A DNA stretch of 64,000 bases, from assembly GCA_018969015.1 (NCBI GenBank), contig JAGWZE010000010.1, forward strand, positions 1-64,000, in the 5' to 3' direction. The notes under the pieces were generated by a model that did no database searches, was not told the origin of the DNA, and saw only the letters and a list, made by a program, of their open reading frames with translations. Of the stretch, positions 20,702 through 29,313 are shown piece after piece; position 1 is the first letter of the stretch, and each line of letters opens with the position of its first letter. The position numbers and the translations under genes were made by a program. This DNA is from Alphaproteobacteria bacterium (lineage in GTDB: Bacteria > Pseudomonadota > Alphaproteobacteria > Caulobacterales > Aquidulcibacteraceae).

Positions 20702-21199
20702 TCATTCGCCTTGAATGACGACCGAGATGTTGCCTTCGCCAACCTGACGGACCTTGGCGTTCTGGCCGTCACCGACCTGGATCACCGCCGTCGTGTTGTT
20801 GATCCCGGCCTGGTCGGCGATCGCCGTCGACCCGCGGCCGATCTGGGCGATGCCGGCGATGTTGCCAGCGCCGACCTGGCGCGTATCAGCGCGCAGATCG
20901 AAGCCTTGCTGCCCAGTCACGGAGTAGTTGTCGACGCCGCGCTGTTCGGTCGTGACGCGGTTGCGCGTGCCGTACTGGTCCATCCGCAGATAGTTGCGGT
21001 AGCCGTTCTGGACGCCGCGCGAGTATTGTCCGACGCCGGACTGGGTCACGACGGCCCCGTTCAGGTCGCCGTTCTGGACCGTCGCCGTGCCATGACCATA
21101 GCCATACTGGCTGATGGTCGTGCGGTTCCGCGCTTCGGCGACACCCGAGAGCGTGGCGAGCGCGGCGAGCGAAGCAACCGCAAGCGCGATGGATTTCAT
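20702..21199 (-). CDS. csgA: Curlin repeat protein (CsgA-type amyloid subunit)
   Basis: A 165-residue exported protein. Residues 1-23 form a signal peptide (MKSIALAVASLAALATLSGV). The rest is Q/N/G-rich with about six to seven imperfect curlin repeats of the Q-x-G-x-x-N-x-A-x-V-x-Q-x-G type, such as NGAVVTQSGVGQYS, NIAGIAQIGRGST and NAKVRQVGEGN; these stack as a beta-helix in extracellular functional amyloid. ATG 21199 is chosen for its AAGGAGAG site and clean signal peptide. The partner chaperone csgH follows. No csgG secretion pore or csgE/F is in the window, so export must depend on genes elsewhere. A 17-bp palindrome lies in the 5' leader. Confidence 0.85.
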   Translation of the reverse strand: MKSIALAVASLAALATLSGVAEARNRTTISQYGYGHGTATVQNGDLNGAVVTQSGVGQYSRGVQNGYRNYLRMDQYGTRNRVTTEQRGVDNYSVTGQQGFDLRADTRQVGAGNIAGIAQIGRGSTAIADQAGINNTTAVIQVGDGQNAKVRQVGEGNISVVIQGE

Positions 21200-21220
21200 G
21201 GTCGTCTCTCCTTCGTCCGA

Positions 21221-21290
21221 CGTCGCGCAGCGCGACGACGCACACAGGACTAAAGGGGCGCGGCTGAGCGTGTGCTGAACTCGCCGTTCA
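21221..21290 (-). promoter_or_regulatory. Candidate csgA promoter-leader signals
   Basis: Between csgA and the upstream gene lie a perfect 8-bp-arm palindrome, CGTCGCGCAGCGCGACG (21221-21237), which would form a hairpin in the csgA 5' leader, and a TGAAC-N5-GTTCA inverted repeat (21276-21290) placed where a regulator would bind upstream of the promoter. Function is inferred from position only. Confidence 0.4.
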
Positions 21291-21305
21291 CCCGGCGTTG
21301 TCTCG

Positions 21306-21587
21306 TCACCGCGGTTTCGAGGCGGGATCGGCGGACGACTCCGGCGGCGCGTGGCCGCGCGGAAACGCGTAGTGGGGCCGGACATCGACATTGGCGCTGC
21401 CGCACCGCCCGCAGCGCACGTCGCGCGCGATGCGGGCGAGGCGCGTGCGCACGCCCCACAGATGGAGCGCCGTCGCCATCGGCATCATGGCCGAGCGCTG
21501 GCAGGCGTCGCAGCTGAACCAGAGCCCGCGCGCCTCGGTGAGGGCGCCGAGGCGTGGTCCCTCGACCGCATGGGCGACTTTGATCAT
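21306..21587 (-). CDS. Small zinc-ribbon-like protein
   Basis: A 93-residue protein with two CxxC pairs, FSCDACQRS (about 25-28) and VRCGRCGSAN (about 59-62), spaced as in a zinc ribbon. The N-terminus and the proline-rich tail are unremarkable. It starts behind AAGAAG. It lies upstream of csgA on the same strand, but a candidate csgA promoter separates them, so co-transcription is uncertain. No specific function is assigned. Confidence 0.6.
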   Translation of the reverse strand: MIKVAHAVEGPRLGALTEARGLWFSCDACQRSAMMPMATALHLWGVRTRLARIARDVRCGRCGSANVDVRPHYAFPRGHAPPESSADPASKPR

Positions 21588-21745
21588 GTTCTTCTTTTGT
21601 TCTTTTCTACGCCGCCGCCCGGTTCCCCGGCAAGCCCGGAATGGGCCATGACCGGCCCGTCATTCCTCACTTAGGAAATTGTTGACGTGGTCGGGCGACG
21701 CTACCCATCACTCGTGAGCGAAGTTGACCGCGACCCAGGGAGCGC

Positions 21746-21913
21746 ATGATGCGGGTTCGCCCCCATGCACGAACAGGCCCAGCCATCGTGGCGGATGATC
21801 CGCGCACGCCGGTGCGCCGTCTGCCGCCGCTCGTGGGGTTGTCGCTGGCGCTCGGTCTTTCGCTGCTGGCCTGGACGGGCATTGCCGCCGTGATCCGCGC
21901 CCTGCTCGGCTAA
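21746..21913 (+). CDS. Small single-span membrane protein (55 residues)
   Basis: A short frame starting ATGATG with GGGAG six bases upstream, encoding a basic, polar N-terminus (about residues 1-28, MMRVRPHARTGPAIVADDPR) followed by one membrane helix, PPLVGLSLALGLSLLAWTGI, and a short AVIRALLG tail. The positive-inside bias puts the N-terminus in the cytoplasm. It ends 6 bp before the convergent response regulator gene. No homologue is recognised; it is supported by its start signal and its coding character. Confidence 0.5.
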   Translation: MMRVRPHARTGPAIVADDPRTPVRRLPPLVGLSLALGLSLLAWTGIAAVIRALLG

Positions 21914-21919
21914 CGCGGC

Positions 21920-22747
21920 TCAGACCGCGCCGGCCGCTTTCCCCTGAACGTCCGCCAGCGCCGCGCGCAGGGCCGTCGAAAGATCCTCGCGCTGGAACGG
22001 CTTCGACACGGCCCGATGCGCGCCGATCTTGATCGCCGCCGTGAGGGCCGAGCCCTTCCCCATCCGGTCGCCGAGCCCGCCCGACATCGCCACGATCGCC
22101 AGATCCGGCGCACGCTGGCGCAGCTGCTGAATGCCCTCGATCCCGCCGATCCCGGCCATGAACACGTCGGTGAGCACCGCCGCATACCGCACGCGATCGA
22201 GGTGCGCGTGCGCCTCCTCCACCGTGCCGACGGCGTGGGCGACGAAGCCGTCCTGCTCGAGCATGCAGGTGGCGAGGTCACGCATCGTGCGCATGTCGTC
22301 GATCACGAGCACCGGCCCAGGGGACGTCTCGGCCTCGGGCGTAGCCGTCGCCAGCCGGCGAACGAGGCCCACGGCCCGCGTGAGCGTGGCGGGCGTATCG
22401 GCCGCCGGGACGTGGAAGTCGAGCCGCTCGGGCGAGACGGGCGGCCAGCCGCCAATGGCGATGCGCCGCGCCGAAGGCCAGTTGGCGGCAACCGCGGCGA
22501 TCGCCCCTGCGCCGTCCCGCGCCAGGACCGGCGCATCGATGAGCACGGCCTGCGCCGGCGATCGGGCGAACGCGCGGGCGAGTTCGGCGAGGCTTTCGGC
22601 GGACAAACAGGTCGCGCCCGATCGGGCGAGCATGTCGCCGACGGACTGGGCTGCGCCGTACTGGGGCCCGGCCACCAGGATCGTCGTACGCGCCGCGCGC
22701 GCGGGATGAGGCGCCGGGGCGGCGTGCAGCTGGGGGGGAGTCGTCAT
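21920..22747 (-). CDS. Response regulator with degenerate and intact receiver domains
   Basis: A 275-residue protein with two receiver-like domains and no output domain. The C-terminal one (about 145-265) is intact: VLVIDDMRT (D150, D151), phospho-acceptor D194 in LTDVFMAGIGG, MSGG and K249 in VSKPF. The N-terminal one (about 20-130) keeps the fold and a possible acceptor D71 in AVLIDAP but lacks the acidic pair (TILVAGPQYG), so it looks like a pseudo-receiver. It may act through protein contacts, as in phosphorelays or stand-alone CheY/DivK types. It is adjacent to no kinase; the nearest one in the window is near 16.5 kb. Confidence 0.85.
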   Translation of the reverse strand: MTTPPQLHAAPAPHPARAARTTILVAGPQYGAAQSVGDMLARSGATCLSAESLAELARAFARSPAQAVLIDAPVLARDGAGAIAAVAANWPSARRIAIGGWPPVSPERLDFHVPAADTPATLTRAVGLVRRLATATPEAETSPGPVLVIDDMRTMRDLATCMLEQDGFVAHAVGTVEEAHAHLDRVRYAAVLTDVFMAGIGGIEGIQQLRQRAPDLAIVAMSGGLGDRMGKGSALTAAIKIGAHRAVSKPFQREDLSTALRAALADVQGKAAGAV

Positions 22748-22824
22748 GAAGCCGTCAACAGGTTGAGCTTCGTTTTGCCCCGAAAGGCCCTAAACAAGTT
22801 CTAACGCGCCGTTCTTCGATGGGG

Positions 22825-23757
22825 TCAGGCCGGCGGGTACGCCGAGGCGGCGGCTTCGGCGATGACGCCCCGCAGCCAGGCCAGCGCCGGATCGGCTCCC
22901 CGCGCCTGTGACCACACCAGGACCTGAGCAAGCGTCGACGGCAGCGGCGGCGGCTTCAGCACGAGATCGAACAGGCCCGCGAACCGGCTGGCGAACGCGT
23001 GCGAGATCGTCGTCGCGTGGTCGGTCTGCGCCACCACAGCCAGGGCGGAGAGGAAATGCGGCGTGGTGAGCGCCATGCGGCGGGTCACGCCGTGGGCCGC
23101 CAGGGCGGCGTCGAGGTCGCTGGGGCTGTCGCCGAAGATCGACACGCCGACATGATCGACACGGCCATAGTCCGCGACGGTCCAGTCCCGGTCAGCCAAA
23201 GGGTGGCCGCGGCGCAAGACGAGCGACAGCCGGTCGGCGCCGATCGGCATGCTGGCGGCGCCCGGCGGCAACGGCGTCGAGGCAAGCGCGATGGCGAAGT
23301 CCACCTCCCCCCGCTCCATGCGCGCGACGATGTCGGGGCGGACGGTTTCGAACCGCAGATCCAGCAGCGGGGCGGCCTTGGCCAGCCGCGCCGCTAGAGG
23401 CGGCCCGAGCAGGACCGAATGGACGTCGGTGGCGACGAGACGGATCGTGCGCTCCAGCCGCTCGGGCGCGAACGCGGCGGGACGGTAGACGCCGCGCAGG
23501 GCCTCCATGGCGGCGGCGACGCGCGGCAGTAGATCGACCGCCCGGGCCGTCAGGATCAGTTGGCCGCCGGCGCGTACGAGCAGCGGATCCCCGAACACGT
23601 CGCGCAGGCGGGCCAGCGCCCGGCTCATCGCCGGCTGGCTGAGGCCGATGTCGGCGGCCGCCGCCGTCACGCTGCGCCGACGCAGAAGCGCCTCCAGCGC
23701 CGGCAGGAGGTTGAGATCAAGACCCGGTATATGCGCCTGGTGCATGGATATCATCAT
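22825..23757 (-). CDS. LysR-family transcriptional regulator
   Basis: A 310-residue LysR-type regulator. The N-terminal winged HTH is LNLLPALEALLRRRSVTAAA and LSQPAMSRALARLRDVFGDP; the rest is the periplasmic-binding-like effector domain. It is divergent from the NAD-dependent epimerase gene at 23817, the usual position of a LysR target. The region across its start carries two inverted copies of TATGCGCCnnnTGCAT. Three in-frame ATGs (23757, 23754, 23745) make the start uncertain; the first is used here. The inducer is unknown. Confidence 0.9.
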   Translation of the reverse strand: MMISMHQAHIPGLDLNLLPALEALLRRRSVTAAAADIGLSQPAMSRALARLRDVFGDPLLVRAGGQLILTARAVDLLPRVAAAMEALRGVYRPAAFAPERLERTIRLVATDVHSVLLGPPLAARLAKAAPLLDLRFETVRPDIVARMERGEVDFAIALASTPLPPGAASMPIGADRLSLVLRRGHPLADRDWTVADYGRVDHVGVSIFGDSPSDLDAALAAHGVTRRMALTTPHFLSALAVVAQTDHATTISHAFASRFAGLFDLVLKPPPLPSTLAQVLVWSQARGADPALAWLRGVIAEAAASAYPPA

Positions 23758-23777
23758 TACAATGCATTTGGCGCATA
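23730..23777. promoter_or_regulatory. Inverted-repeat operator at the LysR-epimerase divergon
   Basis: TATGCGCCTGGTGCAT (23730-23745) is repeated in inverted orientation as TATGCGCCAAATGCAT (complement of 23762-23777), 13 of 16 positions identical and 32 bp centre to centre. The pair spans the LysR start and the divergent promoter region, as expected for LysR binding and autoregulation. Confidence 0.65.
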
Positions 23778-23816
23778 TGCGAGAGGCGCGTACGGTCAGG
23801 CCAACAGGAGGTCGAC

Positions 23817-24767
23817 ATGACGCGTATCGTGATTTTCGGGTTCGGGGCGGTGGGCAAGGCGGCGGCGGAGCAGGCCGTGCAGCGGGGCCATGAGGTGACG
23901 GTCGCGCAGCGCAGCGCGCCCAACGATCTTCCCGCCGGCGCGAAGTTCGTTTCCTGCGACGTCACCGACGTCGAGGCTGTGCGGCGCGCAGCGGCCGCGG
24001 CGAACGCCGAACAGATCGTCCTCGCGGTGGGCTTCGCCTATACCGGCGCGGTCTGGCGCGAGGTGTGGCCGAAGACGATGCACGCCGTCCTGACGGTTTG
24101 CGCCGAGCGGCGGGCGCGGCTCGTGTTCGTCGACAATCTCTACATGTACGGGCCGCAGACGGCGCCCCTGCGCGAGGACATGCCGCTCACCGACCATGGC
24201 GCGAAGCCGGCCGCGCGCGCGGCGATCACGCGGCTCTGGATGGCGGAGGCGCAGGCCGGCCGCGTGAAGACGGCGGCCCTGCGCGCGCCAGACTTCTACG
24301 GGCCGGGCGTCACGCTTTCGCATCTGGGCGCAACGGGGCTCGCCGCGATCGCCGCGGGCAAGGCCGCGACGATGATCGTGCCGCCGGACATGCCGCACGC
24401 CTATGCGTACGTGCCGGATTTCGGACGCGGCGTCGTCACGCTGCTCGAGGCGCCCGACGACTGCTTCGGCCAGGCGTGGCACCTGCCCTGCCCGCCGGTG
24501 CGCACCTCGCGCGAGCTTCTGGCGATGGGTGCGGCGGCGCTCGGGCGCAAGCCGCAGATCAGCGCGCTGCCGTTCGCCGTTCAGGGCGTCGCGGGCCTGT
24601 TCGTGCCGATGCTGCGCGAAATGGCGGAGATGCGCTTCCAGTGGGACCGTCCGTACACGGTCGATTGGAGCAAGTGGGCGGGCCGGTTCTGGTCGGATGC
24701 GACGCCGCACGAGGTGGGCGTCCCGGCGGCGGTGCGGTCGTTTGCGGGGGAGAAGGTTGCGGCGTAA
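23817..24767 (+). CDS. NAD(P)-binding epimerase/dehydratase-like protein
   Basis: A 316-residue extended SDR or NmrA-like protein. The nucleotide-binding Rossmann motif is the N-terminal RIVIFGFGAVGKAA (about residues 3-16). The extended-SDR catalytic Tyr-x3-Lys is not clear, though VFVDNLYMYGP matches the region after the central strand. GGAGG precedes the ATG by 6 nt. It is divergent from the LysR gene, which probably controls it. The substrate is not known; it could be a sugar-nucleotide or a small aldehyde or ketone. Confidence 0.8.
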   Translation: MTRIVIFGFGAVGKAAAEQAVQRGHEVTVAQRSAPNDLPAGAKFVSCDVTDVEAVRRAAAAANAEQIVLAVGFAYTGAVWREVWPKTMHAVLTVCAERRARLVFVDNLYMYGPQTAPLREDMPLTDHGAKPAARAAITRLWMAEAQAGRVKTAALRAPDFYGPGVTLSHLGATGLAAIAAGKAATMIVPPDMPHAYAYVPDFGRGVVTLLEAPDDCFGQAWHLPCPPVRTSRELLAMGAAALGRKPQISALPFAVQGVAGLFVPMLREMAEMRFQWDRPYTVDWSKWAGRFWSDATPHEVGVPAAVRSFAGEKVAA

Positions 24768-24793
24768 GGCGAAGCGCCAACGACAACGCCGCC

Positions 24794-24891
24794 GTCATCC
24801 TCGGCGCGCCGCAGGCGCGTCGGGGATCCAGGCGTGCGGTCTCTCCGGCCGCTGGATCCCCGCCTCGCACACGGTGCGAGGCGAGGATGAC
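24794..24891. repeat. Dispersed ~97-bp palindromic repeat, copy 2
   Basis: Closely matches copy 1 at 221-317, including GTCATCCTCGGCGCGCCGCA at the left and GTGCGAGGCGAGGATGAC at the right, with an inner GGGATCCAG / CTGGATCCC pair. It occupies the gap between two converging genes, where it could also act as a bidirectional terminator. Confidence 0.85.
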
Positions 24892-24905
24892 GGAGGTGAT
24901 GAGGC

Positions 24906-26327
24906 CTAAGCCCGCGCCACGTACACCGCCTGCGGGACCATGTACTCAAGCAGGCCTTCCATGCCGTTCTCGACGCCGAAGCCGGACTGTTTGTGGCCGG
25001 CGAAGGGCGTGTCGGGACGGAGCTGGAGGTTCTGGTTGACCCAGACCGTGCCGGTCTCCATGCGGCGCGCGATTTCCATCGCTTTCGTGACATCCTTCGA
25101 CCACACTGCGCCGGCGAGGCCGTAGTCGCTGGCGTTGGCGCGATCGATGACGTCGTCGATGTCCTTGAATTTCAGCATCGGCAGGATCGGGCCGAAGGCT
25201 TCTTCCTGCACGACGCGCGACTCTTCCGGCGGGTTGTCGACGATCGTGACGGGGATGAAATAGCCCTTTTCGGGCACGCCGGCGCCCTGCAGCAGCGTCA
25301 GTTTGTTGGCCTTCGCGTCTTCCAGGAGATTCATCACGCGATCGTACTGCCGCTTGTTCTGGATCGGGCCGAGCACGGCGCCCTGCTCCGTGCCGTCGCC
25401 CACCTTCACCGCGCCGGCGATGGCGAGGAGGCGATCGCGCAGGCCGTCATAGACGCTCTCGTGCACGTAGAGGCGCTTGGTGGCGACGCAGATCTGCGCG
25501 GTGTTGAAGAAGGCGCCGAAGAAGATCTTCTGGGCGACGTCGTCGAGATCGACGTCCGGCAGCACGATCGCGGCGTCGTTGCCGCCGAGCTCGAGCGTGA
25601 CGCGCTTCAGGTCTTTCGCCGCGCTCTCCATCACGCGCTTGCCGGTGGCGGTGGAGCCGGTGAAGGAGATTTTCGCGAAACCCGGATGGCTCGTCATCAT
25701 CGGGCCGAGCTCGTCGCCGCCGGAAATGATGTTGAGCACGCCCGGCGGGAAGACGTCGCGGAACAGCTCGCCGATCTTGAGCGTGCACAGCGGCGTGAAC
25801 GGCGACGGCTTGAGCACCATCGTGTTGCCGGCGACGAGCGCGGGCGCGACCTTCCACATCGCCAGCGTCACGGGGAAGTTCCACGGCGCGATGGCGCAGA
25901 TGACGCCCAGCGGCACGTAGCGCGTCTCGATGAACTGCTGCGGGCTGTCTTCGACGACGTGCGTGGGCGGGCTCATCGCGGCGACGGCGTGCAGCCACAT
26001 CGCGGCGCCCTGGATTTCCTGCTTGGCGGCGTCGACCGGGCGTCCCTGTTCGCGGGTGAACAGGCGGGCGAGCTCGTCGGCGTGGGCGAGGAGGATATCC
26101 CCTGCCTTGCGCACGGCGGCCTGGCGCTGCTCGATCGGCACGGCGCGCCACGACTTGAAGGCGGCTTTCGCCGTGGCGACCGCCTCGTCGAGTTGGGCCT
26201 TCGTGCAATCCGGCGCCTGGGCGAACACCTCGCCGGTGGCGGGGTTCACGACGTCGATCGTCGCGCCGCCGGCGACGGACCTGCCGCCGATGGTCATCAC
26301 GTAGTTGCTGTGCAGATCGACCGACAT
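24906..26327 (-). CDS. Aldehyde dehydrogenase family protein
   Basis: A 473-residue NAD(P)-dependent aldehyde dehydrogenase oxidising an aldehyde to an acid. Catalytic residues are Cys280 (FFNTAQICVA), Glu246 (VTLELGGN) and Asn150 (IAPWNFP); the nucleotide-binding segment is SFTGSTATGKRV. The ATG at 26327 has GGGAGGA upstream and a good family N-terminus (VMTIGGRSV); the longer open frame is not coding. The GQxC site is AQIC here, a tolerated variation. It is divergent from the esterase gene at 26487 over a 159-bp gap. The specific substrate cannot be read from the sequence. Confidence 0.9.
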   Translation of the reverse strand: MSVDLHSNYVMTIGGRSVAGGATIDVVNPATGEVFAQAPDCTKAQLDEAVATAKAAFKSWRAVPIEQRQAAVRKAGDILLAHADELARLFTREQGRPVDAAKQEIQGAAMWLHAVAAMSPPTHVVEDSPQQFIETRYVPLGVICAIAPWNFPVTLAMWKVAPALVAGNTMVLKPSPFTPLCTLKIGELFRDVFPPGVLNIISGGDELGPMMTSHPGFAKISFTGSTATGKRVMESAAKDLKRVTLELGGNDAAIVLPDVDLDDVAQKIFFGAFFNTAQICVATKRLYVHESVYDGLRDRLLAIAGAVKVGDGTEQGAVLGPIQNKRQYDRVMNLLEDAKANKLTLLQGAGVPEKGYFIPVTIVDNPPEESRVVQEEAFGPILPMLKFKDIDDVIDRANASDYGLAGAVWSKDVTKAMEIARRMETGTVWVNQNLQLRPDTPFAGHKQSGFGVENGMEGLLEYMVPQAVYVARA

Positions 26328-26486
26328 GGCGTCCTCCCGCTCTCTTGTCCGTGGGGAGGCGTACAATGCGGCGCGGCCGGGCGCCTGTCGAGCGCTCGCC
26401 TTGCGTAAGGTGGCGGGCGCCGAGGCGGCCGCCCCTTGCGGCGATGGTCCGGGACCGATAGGCGGGAGCACGGGAGGACACCGCTC

Positions 26487-28241
26487 ATGTTTCGTCGCGC
26501 CGCCATCGCCCTGGTCGCGCTGCTCGCCAGCGCGTGCACGCACACGACCCCTGCCGCTGCCCCGACGCCCGATCCCGCAACGCAGCGGACGATCACGACC
26601 GGCGCGCTGGAAGGCTTCGTCGACACGTCGACGGGCGCCCATGTGTGGCGTTCGATCCCGTTCGCCGCGCCGCCCGTGGGGGACCTGCGCTGGCGTGCGC
26701 CGCGCCCGCCCGCGGCCTGGAGCGGCGTGCGCCCGGCGGTGGCCGAAGCGCCGTGGTGCCCGCAGGCGCTGAGCGCGCTGGACGGCGTCGGCAAGAGCGA
26801 GTGGGGCAAGATCGTCGGCCAGGAGGACTGCCTCTATCTCAACGTCTATGCGCCGCCGCTTTCGGCGGATGCGGCGAAGACGGCCCGCCTGCCGGTGATG
26901 ATGTGGATCCATGGCGGCTCGAACGTGTGGGGCCGCGCCGCGCAGTATGACGGCGCGACGCTCGCGGCGAAGCGCAACGTCATCGTCGTCGTCGTGCAGT
27001 ACCGGCTTGGCGTGCTTGGCTGGCTGGCGCATCCCGCGCTGCGCGAAAGCGCGCAGATCCCGGACGACGCCTCCGCCAACTTCGCGCTGCTCGATCACGT
27101 GAGCGCGCTGGAGTGGATCCGCGACAATATCGGCGCGTTCGGCGGCGACACCTCGCGCGTCACGATCTTCGGCGAGAGCGCCGGCGGCCTCGACGTCGCG
27201 GCCCTGCTCGCGAGCCCGCGCGCGAAGGGCCTGTTCCACCGGGCCATCGTGCAATCCGGCTCGGTGCGCACCGTGCCGCTCGCGGTCGCCGAGGCGGGCG
27301 ATGCGGAGATGAAGGATTCAGGACAGTCCATCGCCGCGAAGCTGACGCGCGGCGGGCCCGTGACCGCGGCGGCGCTGCGCGCGGCGCCGCTCGCCGACGT
27401 GTTCAAGTCCTACGACACGAGCCGGGAATCGCGCGGCCTGCCGCTGGTGATCGCCGACGGCGTGACCCTGCCGAAGGACGGCATCCTGGCGGCGCTGGCC
27501 GATCCCGCGCGCGTCAACGCCGTGCCCACGATCCTCGGCACGAACCGCGACGAGATGAAGCTCTTCAATGCGCTGAACCCGGCGCTGTCCAAGCGCGTGC
27601 TGGGCATTTTCCCGCAGGCGCGCGATCCGGTGCTGTACGAGGCGATGTCGCATTATCCGAGCCGCAACTGGCGCGCGACGGCGGTGGACGCACCCGCGGC
27701 CGCGCTGACGACCGGCGCCGGCAACGCTCAGGTCTGGACCTATCGCTTCGATTGGGACGAAGCGGGCTCCGTCGCGTTCACCGATCTCGGACAGATGCTC
27801 GGCGCCGCGCACAGCATGGAGATCCCGTTCATGTTCGGCCATTTCGTGCTGCTCGGCCGCTTCGACCAGTTCGCGTTCACGAAGGAGAACGCGCCGGGCC
27901 GTCTTGCGCTGTCGGACCAGATGATGGGCTACTGGACGCGCTTTGCCGCGACGGGCGATCCCTCCGGCGCCGACGCGCCGGCGTGGACACGCTTCACGAC
28001 CGCCGAGGGGCAACCCAACACGATGGTGTTCGACACCGCAAAGGACGGCGGCGTGCGCATGATCGCCGACCGAGAAACGCAGCCGAAACTCGTGGCCGAG
28101 CTGTTCGCCGACGCGACGCTTGGGGCCGACGCGCGCCGCTGCGCCGTGTTCGCCGCGATGGCGACCTGGAACAAGGAGATGCGCGGCATGGACGACGGCC
28201 GCTGCAGCGCCACCGAAGCGCCGCCGTCGCGCGGCCGGTGA
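26487..28241 (+). CDS. Carboxylesterase type B, putative lipoprotein
   Basis: A 584-residue alpha/beta hydrolase of the carboxylesterase/cholinesterase family. The nucleophile is Ser231 in FGESAGG; the oxyanion hole is IHGG (141-144), the acid is likely Glu or Asp in GTNRDEMKLF and the His lies in GAAHSMEIPF. The leader MFRRAAIALVALLASACTH ends in an LASAC lipobox (Cys17), so the enzyme is predicted to be lipid-anchored and envelope-facing. The start is fixed by GGGAGGA 8 bp upstream. It is divergent from the aldehyde dehydrogenase. It may hydrolyse esters of alcohols that the dehydrogenase then oxidises, but that is inference. Confidence 0.9.
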   Translation: MFRRAAIALVALLASACTHTTPAAAPTPDPATQRTITTGALEGFVDTSTGAHVWRSIPFAAPPVGDLRWRAPRPPAAWSGVRPAVAEAPWCPQALSALDGVGKSEWGKIVGQEDCLYLNVYAPPLSADAAKTARLPVMMWIHGGSNVWGRAAQYDGATLAAKRNVIVVVVQYRLGVLGWLAHPALRESAQIPDDASANFALLDHVSALEWIRDNIGAFGGDTSRVTIFGESAGGLDVAALLASPRAKGLFHRAIVQSGSVRTVPLAVAEAGDAEMKDSGQSIAAKLTRGGPVTAAALRAAPLADVFKSYDTSRESRGLPLVIADGVTLPKDGILAALADPARVNAVPTILGTNRDEMKLFNALNPALSKRVLGIFPQARDPVLYEAMSHYPSRNWRATAVDAPAAALTTGAGNAQVWTYRFDWDEAGSVAFTDLGQMLGAAHSMEIPFMFGHFVLLGRFDQFAFTKENAPGRLALSDQMMGYWTRFAATGDPSGADAPAWTRFTTAEGQPNTMVFDTAKDGGVRMIADRETQPKLVAELFADATLGADARRCAVFAAMATWNKEMRGMDDGRCSATEAPPSRGR

Positions 28242-28314
28242 TCGATCGAGACTTCACACGCGCAGGCGTGCGGTTCGACGTCGGCTAGGACGTTCGCCTT
28301 GGCGCGCGCCCGGA

Positions 28315-29301
28315 TCAGCCGAGGGGCTTGTCCAGGGCGGCGGGGTAGCGTGCGCCGGAGATGGCGTCGATCGGCACCGCGGCCTCGAGCGCTGCGAGAT
28401 CATCCGCGGACAGAACGACGCGCGCCGCGGCGACGTTCTCCTGCAGCCGATCCAGGCGGCGGGTTCCAGGGATCGGCGCGATGTGGGGCGCGCGGGCCAG
28501 GACCCACGCGAGCGCGATCTGCACGGCCGATGCGCCGTGCCGGGCCCCGATGGCGGCGACGGCGTCGACCAGGCGAAGATTGGCGCGCAGCGCTTCGTCC
28601 GAGAACCGCGGCAGGACCGTGCGGAAATCGCCTTTTCCGAATGCCGCGCTGTCCCGATAGGCGCCGGTGAGCAGCCCCCGGCTGATCGGCGAATAGGGCA
28701 CGAACGTCGCGCCGATCTCGCGGCAGGCGTCGATGACGCGCTCGGTCTCGCCGCCCCGCGTGGCGAGCGAGTACTCGTTCTGCACCGCGGCGATGGGCAG
28801 CAGGCCATGAGCGCGCCGGAGCGTCGCCGCGCTGACCTCCGACAGGCCCGCCGCCCTGATCTTCCCTTCCGCGATGAGATCGGCGAGCGCCCCGAGGCTC
28901 TCCTCCAATGGCGTCACGCCATCGAGACGATGCAGGTAGTAGAGATCGATGACGTCGGTGCCGAGGCGGCGCAGGGAGGCCTCGCATGCGCGGCGAATGT
29001 AGGCGGCGCTCGTGTCCCGCCCCTGCTCCAGCGGCGTGGCGCCGCGGGTGATTCCGCATTTGGTGGCGAGCACCACGCGCTCCCGCCGTCCCGGGAGGAA
29101 ACGCGCGATCAGCTCTTCGTTGGCGCCCCAGCCATAGATATCGGCCGTGTCGAAGAAGTTCACGCCGAGTTCGAGCGCGCCATCGAGCGTCTTGAGACAG
29201 CTTTCGGGATCGCTGTCTCCGTAGGCGGACGACATGCCCATGCAGCCAAGCCCGATGCGGCTGATCTCGAGGCCGGTGTGGCCAAGCGGAATCCGGATCA
29301 T
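28315..29301 (-). CDS. Aldo/keto reductase
   Basis: A 328-residue NADPH-dependent aldo/keto reductase. The catalytic tetrad is D51, Y56 (FFDTADIYG), K81 (LATKCG) and H124 (YYLHR). The C-terminal cofactor-binding stretch PIPGTRRLDRLQENV is present. It is the last gene of a minus-strand operon of three with the SnoaL-like protein (12 bp upstream) and the epimerase, regulated in divergence by a TetR. The substrate is unknown. Confidence 0.92.
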   Translation of the reverse strand: MIRIPLGHTGLEISRIGLGCMGMSSAYGDSDPESCLKTLDGALELGVNFFDTADIYGWGANEELIARFLPGRRERVVLATKCGITRGATPLEQGRDTSAAYIRRACEASLRRLGTDVIDLYYLHRLDGVTPLEESLGALADLIAEGKIRAAGLSEVSAATLRRAHGLLPIAAVQNEYSLATRGGETERVIDACREIGATFVPYSPISRGLLTGAYRDSAAFGKGDFRTVLPRFSDEALRANLRLVDAVAAIGARHGASAVQIALAWVLARAPHIAPIPGTRRLDRLQENVAAARVVLSADDLAALEAAVPIDAISGARYPAALDKPLG

Positions 29302-29313
29302 GCGTGGCTTCCC

